Origin: Cesiribacteraceae bacterium YIM B00369 | Lineage (GTDB): Bacteria; Bacteroidota; Bacteroidia; Cytophagales; Cyclobacteriaceae | Reading direction: 5' to 3' | DNA: 64,000 bases | Assembly (NCBI GenBank): GCA_017948555.1 | Contig: JAFMYY010000017.1 | Location: 25,809 to 89,808 of the forward strand | In this document: in pieces, positions 35,127-44,354 of the stretch | Layout of the letters: each line of letters begins with the position of its first letter | Position numbering within the stretch: position 1 is the stretch's first letter | Position numbers and translations under genes: made by a program | Notes under the pieces: model-generated | What the model saw: only the letters and a program-made list of their open reading frames with translations | Databases searched by the model: none | What the model was told of the DNA's origin: nothing

Positions 35127-36128
35127 ATGGCTCCACTTATATTTATACATTACGGAAATCCTTTTTATCTTAAGTATGTGCTTGAATCAATTCAATTCAC
35201 AAACCCAAACAGAGAATGCCATTTAATTGGAGATGCATCAAATAAATGGGTTACAGATTTTGGCTGGAAACATTTCCTTTTCAAGGATTATTTAAATGAT
35301 GACTCAATAAAAGAGTTCAGGAGCCTGTACAAACCAATTGGAAATAAGGAATGGCTTAAAGTAAATAAAGCCAAAACCGGTGAGTATGACTGGACTGAAT
35401 TTAATTTTATAAAATTCAAAGTCCTCCGTAACCACTGCCAAAATTTAGGTTTTCAAAATATTTGGTATTTTGATTCTGATCTTTTCTTACTGAAGGATCT
35501 AGAGGTGCTTGAAAATGAACTAAATAGTTTGTCAAAGTTTGACTTTCTGGGCTATCATAAATTTTCTATTCCACAGGGGTACATCAAGAATCTCGCAATT
35601 TTAGATAAATTTCATGAAAACATAATTGAGGTTTATTCAAACTCTGATGAAGAATCAATTTTCAGAGAACATGGGTTTCAGTATTTGTCTGGTCCTTTTG
35701 GGTATACGATGATGAGAGCTTTCTTTCAGACATCAGAGAAAAATAATTTTAATGCCCCTCGCATAGGTTCAACAAAAATTTTGAATTACTCTTTTGATGA
35801 ATGTTGGGCTCAGAATAGATTTAATCATGCAACATATACCTTTATGTACCAGCATTATACCCTCAAGAAATATTTTATTGATAAGTTTAATAATATTTAT
35901 ATAAAGAATTTAGGCTTGAAGGAATATGAACCTTTATGGGGAATAAATATGAGTTGGATCCCGGAAGTTGGTTATAAAAGAATTTTAAAAGTTATAAAGT
36001 CCAGTGAACCAACTCAATTTATTGATGGTATAAAAAATAATGCAGTTAAACAATTATACATTCCACCAGATGTGCCTGTTTATAAACCGTCGTTTTTTAA
36101 GCTTTTGCTGTTGAATTATTCAAAATAA
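35127..36128 (+). CDS. putative GT-A type glycosyltransferase, family unrecognised
   Basis: A 333-residue soluble protein. It begins APLIFIHYGNPFYLKYVLES, resembling the first strand of GT-A enzymes, and carries a DxD-like motif in NIWYFDSDLFLLKDLE, which in such enzymes binds the metal and nucleotide sugar. Later segments (FGYTMMRAFFQ, FDECWAQNRFN) could be acceptor-side. I do not recognise the family. It starts nine bases after the previous gene, inside the glycosyltransferase run. Confidence 0.65.
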   Translation: MAPLIFIHYGNPFYLKYVLESIQFTNPNRECHLIGDASNKWVTDFGWKHFLFKDYLNDDSIKEFRSLYKPIGNKEWLKVNKAKTGEYDWTEFNFIKFKVLRNHCQNLGFQNIWYFDSDLFLLKDLEVLENELNSLSKFDFLGYHKFSIPQGYIKNLAILDKFHENIIEVYSNSDEESIFREHGFQYLSGPFGYTMMRAFFQTSEKNNFNAPRIGSTKILNYSFDECWAQNRFNHATYTFMYQHYTLKKYFIDKFNNIYIKNLGLKEYEPLWGINMSWIPEVGYKRILKVIKSSEPTQFIDGIKNNAVKQLYIPPDVPVYKPSFFKLLLLNYSK

Positions 36129-36173
36129 TTTAAAGTTTGTTTACTCATTTTCTTTGAGAAAAACCATACAACA

Positions 36174-37322
36174 ATGAAAGTTGCTTTTGTTTCGACATTC
36201 GATAGTGAAAATATATTAAGTTGGTCAGGGCTTGGGTTTTTTATATCCAAAACTTTAGAAAATGCTGGAATAGATTTATACTATATAGGAAATTTAAAAA
36301 TAAAAACTGACTTGTCATACAAAGTAAGGTTCAGGGTCCATAAAAAATTTCTGAAAAAAGAACTTCCGTTAAATAGAGAAAAGTATACCCTTAAAAAATT
36401 TTCAGAGGAAGTAAAAGATAATATTCAGCCTGGAACTGATTTAATATTATCTTTAGGGAGTTTGCCCGTTTCATTTCTGACTTCTTCCATCCCAGTAATA
36501 ATTTATACAGATTGTACCTTTAACCAGACAGTTAATTACTACAGTTCCTTCAGTAAATATTCTTCTGGAACTATAAAAAGAGGTAATAGACTAGAAAGAA
36601 TGGCTTTTAATAAGGCCAAGAAACTTATATTTACCTCAGACTGGGCAGCAAAATCAGCAATTGAGGATTATGGGGTATATCCTGGCCGTATAAAAACAAT
36701 AGGTTTTGGTGCTAATATAGCTGAAGGGTTGAGTGAAGATGAGGTTTTGAGCAGTGTAAAAGACAAATCGACCGAAGAGTGTAATCTTCTTTTTGTAGGG
36801 GTGGAATGGGAGCGAAAGGGGGCAGATATTGCTGTACAGGTAATGGATAGGCTACGAGCTGAAAATATAAATGCAAAATTATATTTAGTAGGATTAAAAC
36901 AGGTACCACCAAAACTTTCTAAGCATATAATAAACATTGGGTTCTTAAATAAGAATGAACAGGAAGGAAGCCAAATGCTTAAATGTTTGTATAAAAAAGC
37001 TCATTTTTTAATAGTTCCATCAAGAGCAGAAGCTTATGGGTTAGTTTATTGCGAGGCAAATGCTTTTGGTGTTCCCGCTCTGGCGACAAATACTGGTGGA
37101 ATTCCCAGTATCATACGAAATGGTGTTAACGGTTTTATCTTTGACCCAGAAGCCTCTATAGAAGATTATGCCAATGTTGTTAAAAGATATTTTTCAGATC
37201 CTGCCCGATATTATGGTCTGGCACTTAACGCTTATAATGAATATAAAAACAGGTTAAATTGGGGTGTAGTTGGAAAACAGTTAGTTGAGGAAATAAAAGA
37301 AGTAGTGAATAGTGAAAAATAA
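36174..37322 (+). CDS. glycosyltransferase family 4
   Basis: A 382-residue GT-B enzyme. The C-terminal domain shows LLFVGVEWERKGADIAVQVMDRL, the donor-binding FLIVPSRAEAYGLVYCEANAFGVPALATNTGGIPSII pattern (Glu-x7-Glu, here broken into its parts), and INGFIF-like NGVNGFIFDP. The N-terminal domain starts KVAFVSTFDS. It overlaps the next gene by 11 bases. Confidence 0.88.
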   Translation: MKVAFVSTFDSENILSWSGLGFFISKTLENAGIDLYYIGNLKIKTDLSYKVRFRVHKKFLKKELPLNREKYTLKKFSEEVKDNIQPGTDLILSLGSLPVSFLTSSIPVIIYTDCTFNQTVNYYSSFSKYSSGTIKRGNRLERMAFNKAKKLIFTSDWAAKSAIEDYGVYPGRIKTIGFGANIAEGLSEDEVLSSVKDKSTEECNLLFVGVEWERKGADIAVQVMDRLRAENINAKLYLVGLKQVPPKLSKHIINIGFLNKNEQEGSQMLKCLYKKAHFLIVPSRAEAYGLVYCEANAFGVPALATNTGGIPSIIRNGVNGFIFDPEASIEDYANVVKRYFSDPARYYGLALNAYNEYKNRLNWGVVGKQLVEEIKEVVNSEK

Positions 37323-38934
37323 AGAATTAGCGCCAATAGCCCTATTTGTTTACAACAGGCCTAAACACACCAGAAAAACGTTAGAGGCACTTCAGCAAAA
37401 TGAACTTGCAGAGAAGTCCACTTTGTACGTATTTGCAGATGGTCCTAAACATCAAGCCTCGGAAGATGAAAAGAAAAAAATAGAAGAAACTAGGCAGGTA
37501 GTAAAGGAAAAAAAATGGTGTAAGGAGGTGGTAATGATTGAGCGGGTGGAAAATGCTGGTTTGGCAAAATCAATTATCGAAGGTGTAACGGAGACAGTAT
37601 CACGGCATGGTAAAATAATAGTGCTGGAAGATGATATTGTGACTGAGAGGGGTTTTCTTAAGTTTATGAATGAGTCTCTTGATTTATTTAAAAATGAAGA
37701 AAAGGTAATGCAAGTTAGTGGCTACGCCTACCCTATCAATTTTGTACCGAAGGATAAGGATAATGTATATTTTTTAAAAACTTTAGCTTGTTGGGGTTGG
37801 GCAACCTGGAACCGGGCCTGGAAATCTTTAATAACAGATTCATCTTATCTATATAATTATTTTGATAATAGGCCTGAAATAAAGAAAGAATTTAATTTAA
37901 ATGATGAGGCAGATTTTTATCGCCAATTAGAGTTAAACCACCGTAAAATTTTAAATACATGGGCTGTTAAATGGTATGCTTCGTGGTACATTGCCGGTGG
38001 TCTCTGCTTGTTTCCAAAGAAATCATTAGTTAATAACATTGGTCATGATGGTACTGGAGTGCATTGCGGAGTAAATAATTTGTTTTTTTCTGAAACGGTA
38101 GAGAGGTTAGAAATTGAAAAAAGAAAAGAGCCTAGAAAAGTTAAAGAAAATAAAGCTGCACGAAAAGCATTAATAAAATTTTATAAGTACAAGTTTCAGG
38201 TTTTAGTAAATGGGCAAACCTTAGCTGTCCGTATAAAGAAACATGTTTCATACTATCTTTTAGGTCCATTACGAGAATATTTTAAAGTTGCATTATTTAA
38301 GTTATTTCCCGAATTAAAAAATGTCATAAAATATTCAAGTAACTATGCTGATATTATTAAAGATTCAACTATTTCTCAAAAAGCAAAAATTTATCCTCCC
38401 TTCAACTTGCGGTCAGTAACTGTAGGTGACTACAGTTATTTAAGTAAAAATTCAACTATAGTTCTTACCGAAATAGGAAAATTTTGTTCAATTGGACCTA
38501 ATTTTCTGTGCGGTTGGGGAATCCATCCAATAAATGGGATATCAACCTCACCAATGTTCTATTCAGTAGAAAAGCAAAACGGATTCACCTTAGTAGACCG
38601 AAATAGAATAGAGGAAAACAAAAAAATCATCATTGGACATGATGTTTTCATTGGCATGAATGTGTCAGTGTTAGATGGGGTAACGATAGGTAATGGAGCC
38701 GTTATTGGCGCAGGATCGGTTGTTTCTAAAGATGTGCCACCTTATGCAGTAGCTGTAGGAAATCCCATAAAAATAATCAAGTATCGCTTTACTGAAGAAG
38801 AGATAGAAGAACTTGAGAGGGTACAGTGGTGGAATTGGAATTTAAACCAACTAGAAAAGGTGAAAGAGTATTTTAATGATGTGGGCAGTTTTATAGCCAT
38901 GAATAAGGCAGATACATGGCCTCAGGTTAAATGA
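37312..38934 (+). CDS. fusion: GT-A glycosyltransferase plus hexapeptide acetyltransferase
   Basis: A 540-residue protein of two domains. Residues 1-300 resemble a GT-A glycosyltransferase of the GNT-I-like group: IALFVYNRPKHTRKTLEAL, VENAGLAKSIIEGV and the metal motif IIVLEDDIVTERGFLKFM, then ACWGWATWNRAWK. Residues about 355-540 form a left-handed beta-helix acetyltransferase of the CatB/xenobiotic type: VTVGDYSYLSKNSTIV, IGKFCSIGPNF, the catalytic His in GWGIHPING, HDVFIGMNVSVLDGVTIG and the tail VAVGNPIKIIKYRF. GTG start at 37312 overlaps the previous gene by 11 bases. It likely adds a sugar and acetylates it or a neighbour. Confidence 0.82.
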   Translation: MKNKELAPIALFVYNRPKHTRKTLEALQQNELAEKSTLYVFADGPKHQASEDEKKKIEETRQVVKEKKWCKEVVMIERVENAGLAKSIIEGVTETVSRHGKIIVLEDDIVTERGFLKFMNESLDLFKNEEKVMQVSGYAYPINFVPKDKDNVYFLKTLACWGWATWNRAWKSLITDSSYLYNYFDNRPEIKKEFNLNDEADFYRQLELNHRKILNTWAVKWYASWYIAGGLCLFPKKSLVNNIGHDGTGVHCGVNNLFFSETVERLEIEKRKEPRKVKENKAARKALIKFYKYKFQVLVNGQTLAVRIKKHVSYYLLGPLREYFKVALFKLFPELKNVIKYSSNYADIIKDSTISQKAKIYPPFNLRSVTVGDYSYLSKNSTIVLTEIGKFCSIGPNFLCGWGIHPINGISTSPMFYSVEKQNGFTLVDRNRIEENKKIIIGHDVFIGMNVSVLDGVTIGNGAVIGAGSVVSKDVPPYAVAVGNPIKIIKYRFTEEEIEELERVQWWNWNLNQLEKVKEYFNDVGSFIAMNKADTWPQVK

Positions 38935-39268
38935 AATAAGATCTCAAAAAAGAAAAGGTAAAAAAATTAAAGGTACAAGATTAAAGTGTAAAAGATATTA
39001 TTGAGCTTGGAAAAATAGATAAAGCGAATTAAAGTGGCAATTATCCGAAAATAAAGCGTTCAATCCATAATATAACCGTTAATCTATAACACCTAGATGG
39101 GCTTGGCGGACTAAATTTTTGTAGTACATCATTTTTTGTTAGCCTTTTATCCTTATTACTTGAATAGGAATGATTTGACTCTGTTAAATTAATTTAGAAG
39201 TAAAATACAATAAAATTGCTGTTTGATTTGAAAGAAAAAAAAACCTTTTATTTGATGATTTAAAAAAA
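38935..39268. other. AT-rich gap inside the glycosyltransferase block
   Basis: About 334 bases, AT-rich, with no open frame, repeat family member or clear promoter box. It splits the block into two runs of tightly packed genes, so a promoter may be here, but I cannot point to one. Confidence 0.5.
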
Positions 39269-40264
39269 ATGGATTATAATAATGTTAATTTTCCTAAGAT
39301 TACGGTAGCAATGGTGACATATAATTCGGGTCAATATGTTGATGTTGCTATGAAAAGTGTGTTGTCCTCCACATTTACAAATTTTGAATTTATTATCCAG
39401 GATGACTGTTCAACTGATAATACGTGGGAAATCATTAATAGCTTTGATGACAAACGAATTTTTGCCGGTAGAAATTTGGAAAATAAAGGAGAGTATCAAA
39501 ACCGGAAATTTATAACTGAAAAAGCAAAGGGTACATACCTTATTTTTATAGATGGCGATGATTTTATCTACCCGTTTGGATTAGATATTATTGTAAAGAC
39601 TTTAGATGCTTTCCCTGATTGTGGAATGGCCGTTATGGGTACTTACAGAACTGATGTAATATATCCTATTGTACTTGAGCCTAAGGAATATGTTAAAGGG
39701 GAATGGTTTGGAGATGGGTTTAGCAAAGTAGGCTTTACAAGTTTAATTTTTAATGTTGAAAAACTAAAAGAAGTTGGTGGCATACCCACAGAATTTAAAG
39801 CAGGAGATACCATTTTGCGAAGGAAATTAGGTATTAAGTACCCCAGTTTAATTATTAATGGAGATTTAACCTGGTGGAGACAAACACCTAATCAAGCTTC
39901 CCAAAGAATTCAGAATGATATTTATTCTTTAGTCGATTCAGTGAAGTATGATTATGCCTACTTCCTTGAATCTAAAGCATTTCTTTCTAAATCTGAAACA
40001 GAATTAGCTTTTGCAAATTTTAAAAAAGATGCTATAGGAACGGCTATAAAATTAATTAAGAAAAAAAAGATTTCTGATGCACGGTTTTACCTTAAAAATG
40101 TTCCCATAAAATTGAGTGTTGTTGATTTCCTAATTAAAAAGCACAAGGAAAAGCTGTTTCCTCAGCATGATGTAACCAACCCGAGGATGAAACCAATTGA
40201 AGAAAATCCCCTTGGAGTATTTTATAAAGGAGGTTCCGGTATTTCAGCTAATATATTGCCTTAG
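39269..40264 (+). CDS. glycosyltransferase family 2
   Basis: A 331-residue GT-A enzyme: ITVAMVTYNSGQYVDVAMKS, IIQDDCSTDNTWEIINSF and the metal motif LIFIDGDDFIYPFG. A C-terminal extension of about 100 Lys-rich residues follows the catalytic core. It is first in the second run of glycosyltransferase genes and is followed four bases later by another family 2 gene. Confidence 0.88.
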   Translation: MDYNNVNFPKITVAMVTYNSGQYVDVAMKSVLSSTFTNFEFIIQDDCSTDNTWEIINSFDDKRIFAGRNLENKGEYQNRKFITEKAKGTYLIFIDGDDFIYPFGLDIIVKTLDAFPDCGMAVMGTYRTDVIYPIVLEPKEYVKGEWFGDGFSKVGFTSLIFNVEKLKEVGGIPTEFKAGDTILRRKLGIKYPSLIINGDLTWWRQTPNQASQRIQNDIYSLVDSVKYDYAYFLESKAFLSKSETELAFANFKKDAIGTAIKLIKKKKISDARFYLKNVPIKLSVVDFLIKKHKEKLFPQHDVTNPRMKPIEENPLGVFYKGGSGISANILP

Positions 40265-40268
40265 AACT

Positions 40269-41276
40269 ATGAGTAAAATTTCTATAGTTACTCCCTCTTT
40301 TAATCAGGGGGAATTTATCGAAGAAACTATTCTTTCTGTTATAAATCAGGGGTACAATAACCTAGAGTATATTGTGATAGATGGTGGTAGTACTGATGAT
40401 TCAGTTGGAATTATAAAAAAATATGAAAAGCACATCACGTATTGGATTAGTGAAAAGGATAAAGGGCAATCGCATGCCATAAATAAAGGTTTTCAATTAG
40501 CTACCGGGGAAATTGTTGGTTGGTTAAACAGCGATGATCTTCTAGAGGAAGGGGCTCTGGAAAGAATTGCTTCATTCTTCAATCGTGAGCCTGAACTTGA
40601 GGTGCTGTTTGGTCAATGGCAGGAATTTGATTCAAAAGGAAATAGACCAAAAAACTTTAATCCTTTAGAAGTTTCAAATGTTAAGTGGATGTATTCGTCC
40701 TTATACGCACAACCATCTACTTTTTATAGAAAAGATATTTTCAACAAGATTGGGTACCTTGATGAAAGTTTAAAATTTTCAATGGATAATGATTTGTTTA
40801 AAAGAATGATTCTGTTTGGAAGCAAAACAAAAAGAACAAATGAAATATTCAGTAAATTCAGGTGGCACGACCAAAGCAAATCGTCCACCTTACATGAAAT
40901 TTGCAGGCAAGACAACAAAAAGATTTTCATTACATTTTTGGAAAGTTATAATAATTTTTCAGTAATAGATAAATTTATTGCTTTACTTCATGAGCTGGAA
41001 TTGTATGAAAAGCCTAATCAAAAGTATATAATTAATATTGTTTTTAATCGTGAGGAGATTCTCCAGATGATGGCTCACAATATCTCCTTTTATGCAGGAA
41101 GGTTTTACAATGAAGGAAAATTTGAAGCTTTAAATAAAATTATTACATTTTTTGAGACTGAAAGTGCTGTGCTAATGTTAAGGGAGGCTGGTTTGGGCAG
41201 GATTTTAAACAGGGTAAAATATTTAGGGCCTTCTGGTATAAGAATTTTAAGAAAAATTAAACAGTTGAAAGCCTAA
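40269..41276 (+). CDS. glycosyltransferase family 2 (WcaA-like)
   Basis: A 335-residue enzyme: ISIVTPSFNQGEFIEETILS, VIDGGSTDDSVGII, ISEKDKGQSHAINKGF and GWLNSDDLLEEGA (the DxD equivalent is NSDD). Close in style to colanic-acid WcaA-like transferases. The frame opens at 40197, but ATG 40269 gives the conserved start and follows the previous stop by four bases. Confidence 0.9.
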   Translation: MSKISIVTPSFNQGEFIEETILSVINQGYNNLEYIVIDGGSTDDSVGIIKKYEKHITYWISEKDKGQSHAINKGFQLATGEIVGWLNSDDLLEEGALERIASFFNREPELEVLFGQWQEFDSKGNRPKNFNPLEVSNVKWMYSSLYAQPSTFYRKDIFNKIGYLDESLKFSMDNDLFKRMILFGSKTKRTNEIFSKFRWHDQSKSSTLHEICRQDNKKIFITFLESYNNFSVIDKFIALLHELELYEKPNQKYIINIVFNREEILQMMAHNISFYAGRFYNEGKFEALNKIITFFETESAVLMLREAGLGRILNRVKYLGPSGIRILRKIKQLKA

Positions 41277-42518
41277 ATGAAAAGGTTAAAAGTTGCAGTG
41301 ATTGTTGGTCAGTTTCCCAAAATTTCAGAAACTTTTATTATTAATCACGTTGTGGCCTTATTAAAAGCAGGCCATGATGTTACAGTGTTTTCTACTGATT
41401 ATTCTGCAGCAGAAAATATACACGATATTGTTGAGGAATATAATATATTAGATAAAACTGTTTACCGACCAAACCCCCACATTGGGTACAAAAGACTTGG
41501 AGTAATTTTAAAAGCATTGATAAAATACAAGTATTCTGTCAGTTTATTACTTAAATCCTTTAGTACAAAATATTATGGAAGTTATGGCAGGAAAGGATAT
41601 TTCTTCTTTGAGCTCCTGCCTTACTTAGAAAAGAAAAAACCTCGTTTTGATATTGTCCATTCCCATTTCGGTCCAAATGCTGGAAAAACAGCTTTTTTAC
41701 TAGAGCTGGGGGTTATAAGTGGAAATCATATATGCACCTTTCACGGTCATGATGTGAATGATTACAGGGAAGTTGATGCTCAGTTCTGTTACAAGTATTT
41801 ACTAAACAGATGTGATGGGGCTATATTTGTAGTTGATTATGTAAAAGATAAATTTTTAGCTCAATTTAAACCTAAATTCCCAACATACAAACTACCTGTA
41901 AGTGTGGACGTGGAAAAGTTTAATGGAAAAGAATATGATGAAACTAAGGTGATGAATTTTATTACTGTCGGTAGGTTGATTTCATGGAAAGGTCAAAAGG
42001 AGACAATCGAAGCCTTTGAGAAGGTTCAAAAGCTAGACCCTAGCTTTAAATTTGTTTATCATGTTGTAGGTGCCGGGCCTGAATCTGAGGACTTAGAAAG
42101 GCTGGTAAAGGATAAAAACTTACAAGAAATTGTTAAGTTTTACGGAGCATTATCTCATGGGAAGGTTGCTCAGCTATTAAAAACTTCTGATGTTTTTATT
42201 CTTTTCGGAAAAAAAGATCAATACGGGAATATAGATGCTCAGGGAACAGTAGTGCAGGAAGCCCAGGCGGTTGGATTACCTGTCATTGTTTCAAATGGCG
42301 GTGGCTTACCTGAAGGTATGCTAGATAAGGTTTCTGGCTTAGTAGTAAAAGAGAATAGTATAGATGAGTTAGTTGAGGCCATCCTTTACTTTAAAAAGAA
42401 TCCGGAACAAATTAAAGTAATGGGGACAAAAGGGCGTTTGTTTGTTAAAGAACATTATAGTGAGGAAGTCGTTTACGAAAAGTTGTTTCAAATTTATGAG
42501 GAGGTGATGAGTAAATGA
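41277..42518 (+). CDS. glycosyltransferase family 4 (WcaL-like)
   Basis: A 413-residue GT-B enzyme. N-terminal KVAVIVGQFPKISETFIINH is typical of the colanic-acid WcaL group. The donor domain has TVGRLISWKGQKETIEAFE, YHVVGAGPES and VQEAQAVGLPVIVSNGGGLP with the retaining-enzyme Glu. Its ATG abuts the previous stop and its stop overlaps the next ATG by four bases. Confidence 0.9.
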   Translation: MKRLKVAVIVGQFPKISETFIINHVVALLKAGHDVTVFSTDYSAAENIHDIVEEYNILDKTVYRPNPHIGYKRLGVILKALIKYKYSVSLLLKSFSTKYYGSYGRKGYFFFELLPYLEKKKPRFDIVHSHFGPNAGKTAFLLELGVISGNHICTFHGHDVNDYREVDAQFCYKYLLNRCDGAIFVVDYVKDKFLAQFKPKFPTYKLPVSVDVEKFNGKEYDETKVMNFITVGRLISWKGQKETIEAFEKVQKLDPSFKFVYHVVGAGPESEDLERLVKDKNLQEIVKFYGALSHGKVAQLLKTSDVFILFGKKDQYGNIDAQGTVVQEAQAVGLPVIVSNGGGLPEGMLDKVSGLVVKENSIDELVEAILYFKKNPEQIKVMGTKGRLFVKEHYSEEVVYEKLFQIYEEVMSK

Positions 42519-43474
42519 AAGTGAAAGTTTCCATACTTATTCCACTTTACAATGCTGAAGCATACATAGCAGAAGCTGTAGAGTCAGCCTTACAACAAAC
42601 TTACCAGAACATAGAAATTATAATAGTGGATGATGGTTCTACTGATAATAGCCTTTCTATTGCCAGGGATTATGAGTCTGATAAAGTCAAAGTATTTTCA
42701 CAACTCAATAAAGGGGCTTCAGCTGCCAGAAATAAAGCATTTAAACTTAGTTCAGGAGAATTAATCCAGTATCTGGATGCAGATGATATCCTGGATACTC
42801 ACAAAGTAGAAGAGCAGGTGAAGGCTTTTAGGGATGTTCAGGAGCAGGAAGCTATTATAAATGGAAGGTGGGGGAAATACAAAGAGAGTATTTCTACAGT
42901 TAAATGGGAACATCAACCAATCGACAGGTCATATGATATTCCTTTAAACTGGCTGCTGGATTCCTGGAATGGCGGTGGTATGGCCCAGACTGGCGTGTGG
43001 CTAGTTCCAAGGCGATTGATTGCGGAAGCAGGTCCTTGGCGAGAAGACTTGACCTTGAATGATGATGGGGAATTTTTTACTAGGGTTTTAATTAAAGCTC
43101 AAAAAATTGTTTTTGTAAATAAAGCGAAAGTGTTTTACAGAACTGATAACTATGAAAGCTTAAGCAAGGGAAAAAGTTATAAAGCCATAAAATCACAGCT
43201 CCATTCCTTAATTTATATAGGAGAAAATTTACAAGAAAAGTTATACGTTCAGCAGTTAAGAGAGGTAATGTACCAGAAAATGTATAACTTTCTGTATTTA
43301 TTTGGCGGTGCTTATCCTAAATTAGATAAGCTGGCATTGCAATATTTGGAAAGCTATAGTAGCCATAAAAAAGAACCTGTGCTGGTTTCTTTCAAGTTCA
43401 GGATTTTAGTAAGGCTGGTGGGTTGGAATTGGGTGCTTTCGATAAGAAGTTCCCTTAATAGGTTATTACGCTAA
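42515..43474 (+). CDS. glycosyltransferase family 2
   Basis: A 319-residue GT-A enzyme: VSILIPLYNAEAYIAEAVES, IIIVDDGSTDNSLSIA, GASAARNKAFKLSSG and YLDADDILDTHKV as metal site. The acceptor-side segment LTLNDDGEFFTRVLIKA matches the catalytic ED region. ATGA overlap with the gene before. Confidence 0.9.
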   Translation: MKVKVSILIPLYNAEAYIAEAVESALQQTYQNIEIIIVDDGSTDNSLSIARDYESDKVKVFSQLNKGASAARNKAFKLSSGELIQYLDADDILDTHKVEEQVKAFRDVQEQEAIINGRWGKYKESISTVKWEHQPIDRSYDIPLNWLLDSWNGGGMAQTGVWLVPRRLIAEAGPWREDLTLNDDGEFFTRVLIKAQKIVFVNKAKVFYRTDNYESLSKGKSYKAIKSQLHSLIYIGENLQEKLYVQQLREVMYQKMYNFLYLFGGAYPKLDKLALQYLESYSSHKKEPVLVSFKFRILVRLVGWNWVLSIRSSLNRLLR

Positions 43475-43486
43475 ATAAATAAAAAA

Positions 43487-44344
43487 ATGATAAATGTTTA
43501 TCCGGGTGGGGGGTTAGCAAATCGAATGAGAGTAATAGATTCTTGTGTCGCATTAGGAGAGGATTTAGGTATTAAATTAAAAGTAATTTGGAATAGTAAT
43601 AGTGAATTAAATTGTCCTTTTTATTCGTTGTTTAAATCCACCGATCATTTTGAAGTAGTTGGTTTGAATTATTTTAAGTTCTACGCTTATCCTAATTATC
43701 TGCTCAAGAAAGCTTCATTATTTAAAAAATTTTCAAAATGGCAAAGAACTGTTTTTTTTGATAAAACAATTAATAATAAAGATATTCTCGATTTTATTCA
43801 AAAAGAACAACCTTCTTTAGGGATTTTGAGTGAGAAAAATATTTTTATTGAATCTTGTGAAAGGTTTAGACATTCAGGAAGGATGAAAGAATTATTTCAG
43901 CCAGTTCCTTTTATTGAGGATATGGTTTTGAAGGTAACAGAAAAATTTTCTTCGAATACTGTAGGAATCCATATTCGCAGAACCGACCATTCAGATTCCA
44001 TAAAGCTTAGTAAAACAGCTTTTTTTGTGGAAGCTATGGAAAATGAAATTTCTAAAAATAGCAACACTACCTTTTTTTTAGCATCAGATTCAAAGCAGGT
44101 AACCACTCACTTAATACGTCATTTTGGAGAAAGAGTGATAAAAAGGAATGTGACTTTAGCCAGGAATACAGAAGATGGGATAAAAGATGCTGTTGTTGAT
44201 TTCTTTTGTTTGGCTGCCACAAAAAAAATATTTGGCAGTGCAAATTCTTCTTTTTCGAAGGAAGCAGCAGAGATTTCGAACATAGATCTGTCTGTAATTG
44301 ATGCTAATTTTTTAAGCGTATCACAAAAGACTGATAAAATCTAA
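43487..44344 (+). CDS. fucosyltransferase-like protein
   Basis: A 285-residue protein. VYPGGGLANRMRVIDSCVAL at the N terminus and VGIHIRRTDHSDS in the second half match the GDP-binding features of the GT11/GT23/O-fucosyltransferase superfamily (His-x-Arg-Arg-x-Asp). FFLASDS and FGSANSSFSKEAAE fit the same fold. Together with gmd and fcl it is the best candidate for the enzyme using GDP-L-fucose, but the linkage formed cannot be told. Confidence 0.72.
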   Translation: MINVYPGGGLANRMRVIDSCVALGEDLGIKLKVIWNSNSELNCPFYSLFKSTDHFEVVGLNYFKFYAYPNYLLKKASLFKKFSKWQRTVFFDKTINNKDILDFIQKEQPSLGILSEKNIFIESCERFRHSGRMKELFQPVPFIEDMVLKVTEKFSSNTVGIHIRRTDHSDSIKLSKTAFFVEAMENEISKNSNTTFFLASDSKQVTTHLIRHFGERVIKRNVTLARNTEDGIKDAVVDFFCLAATKKIFGSANSSFSKEAAEISNIDLSVIDANFLSVSQKTDKI

Positions 44345-44354
44345 TATTAGAACA

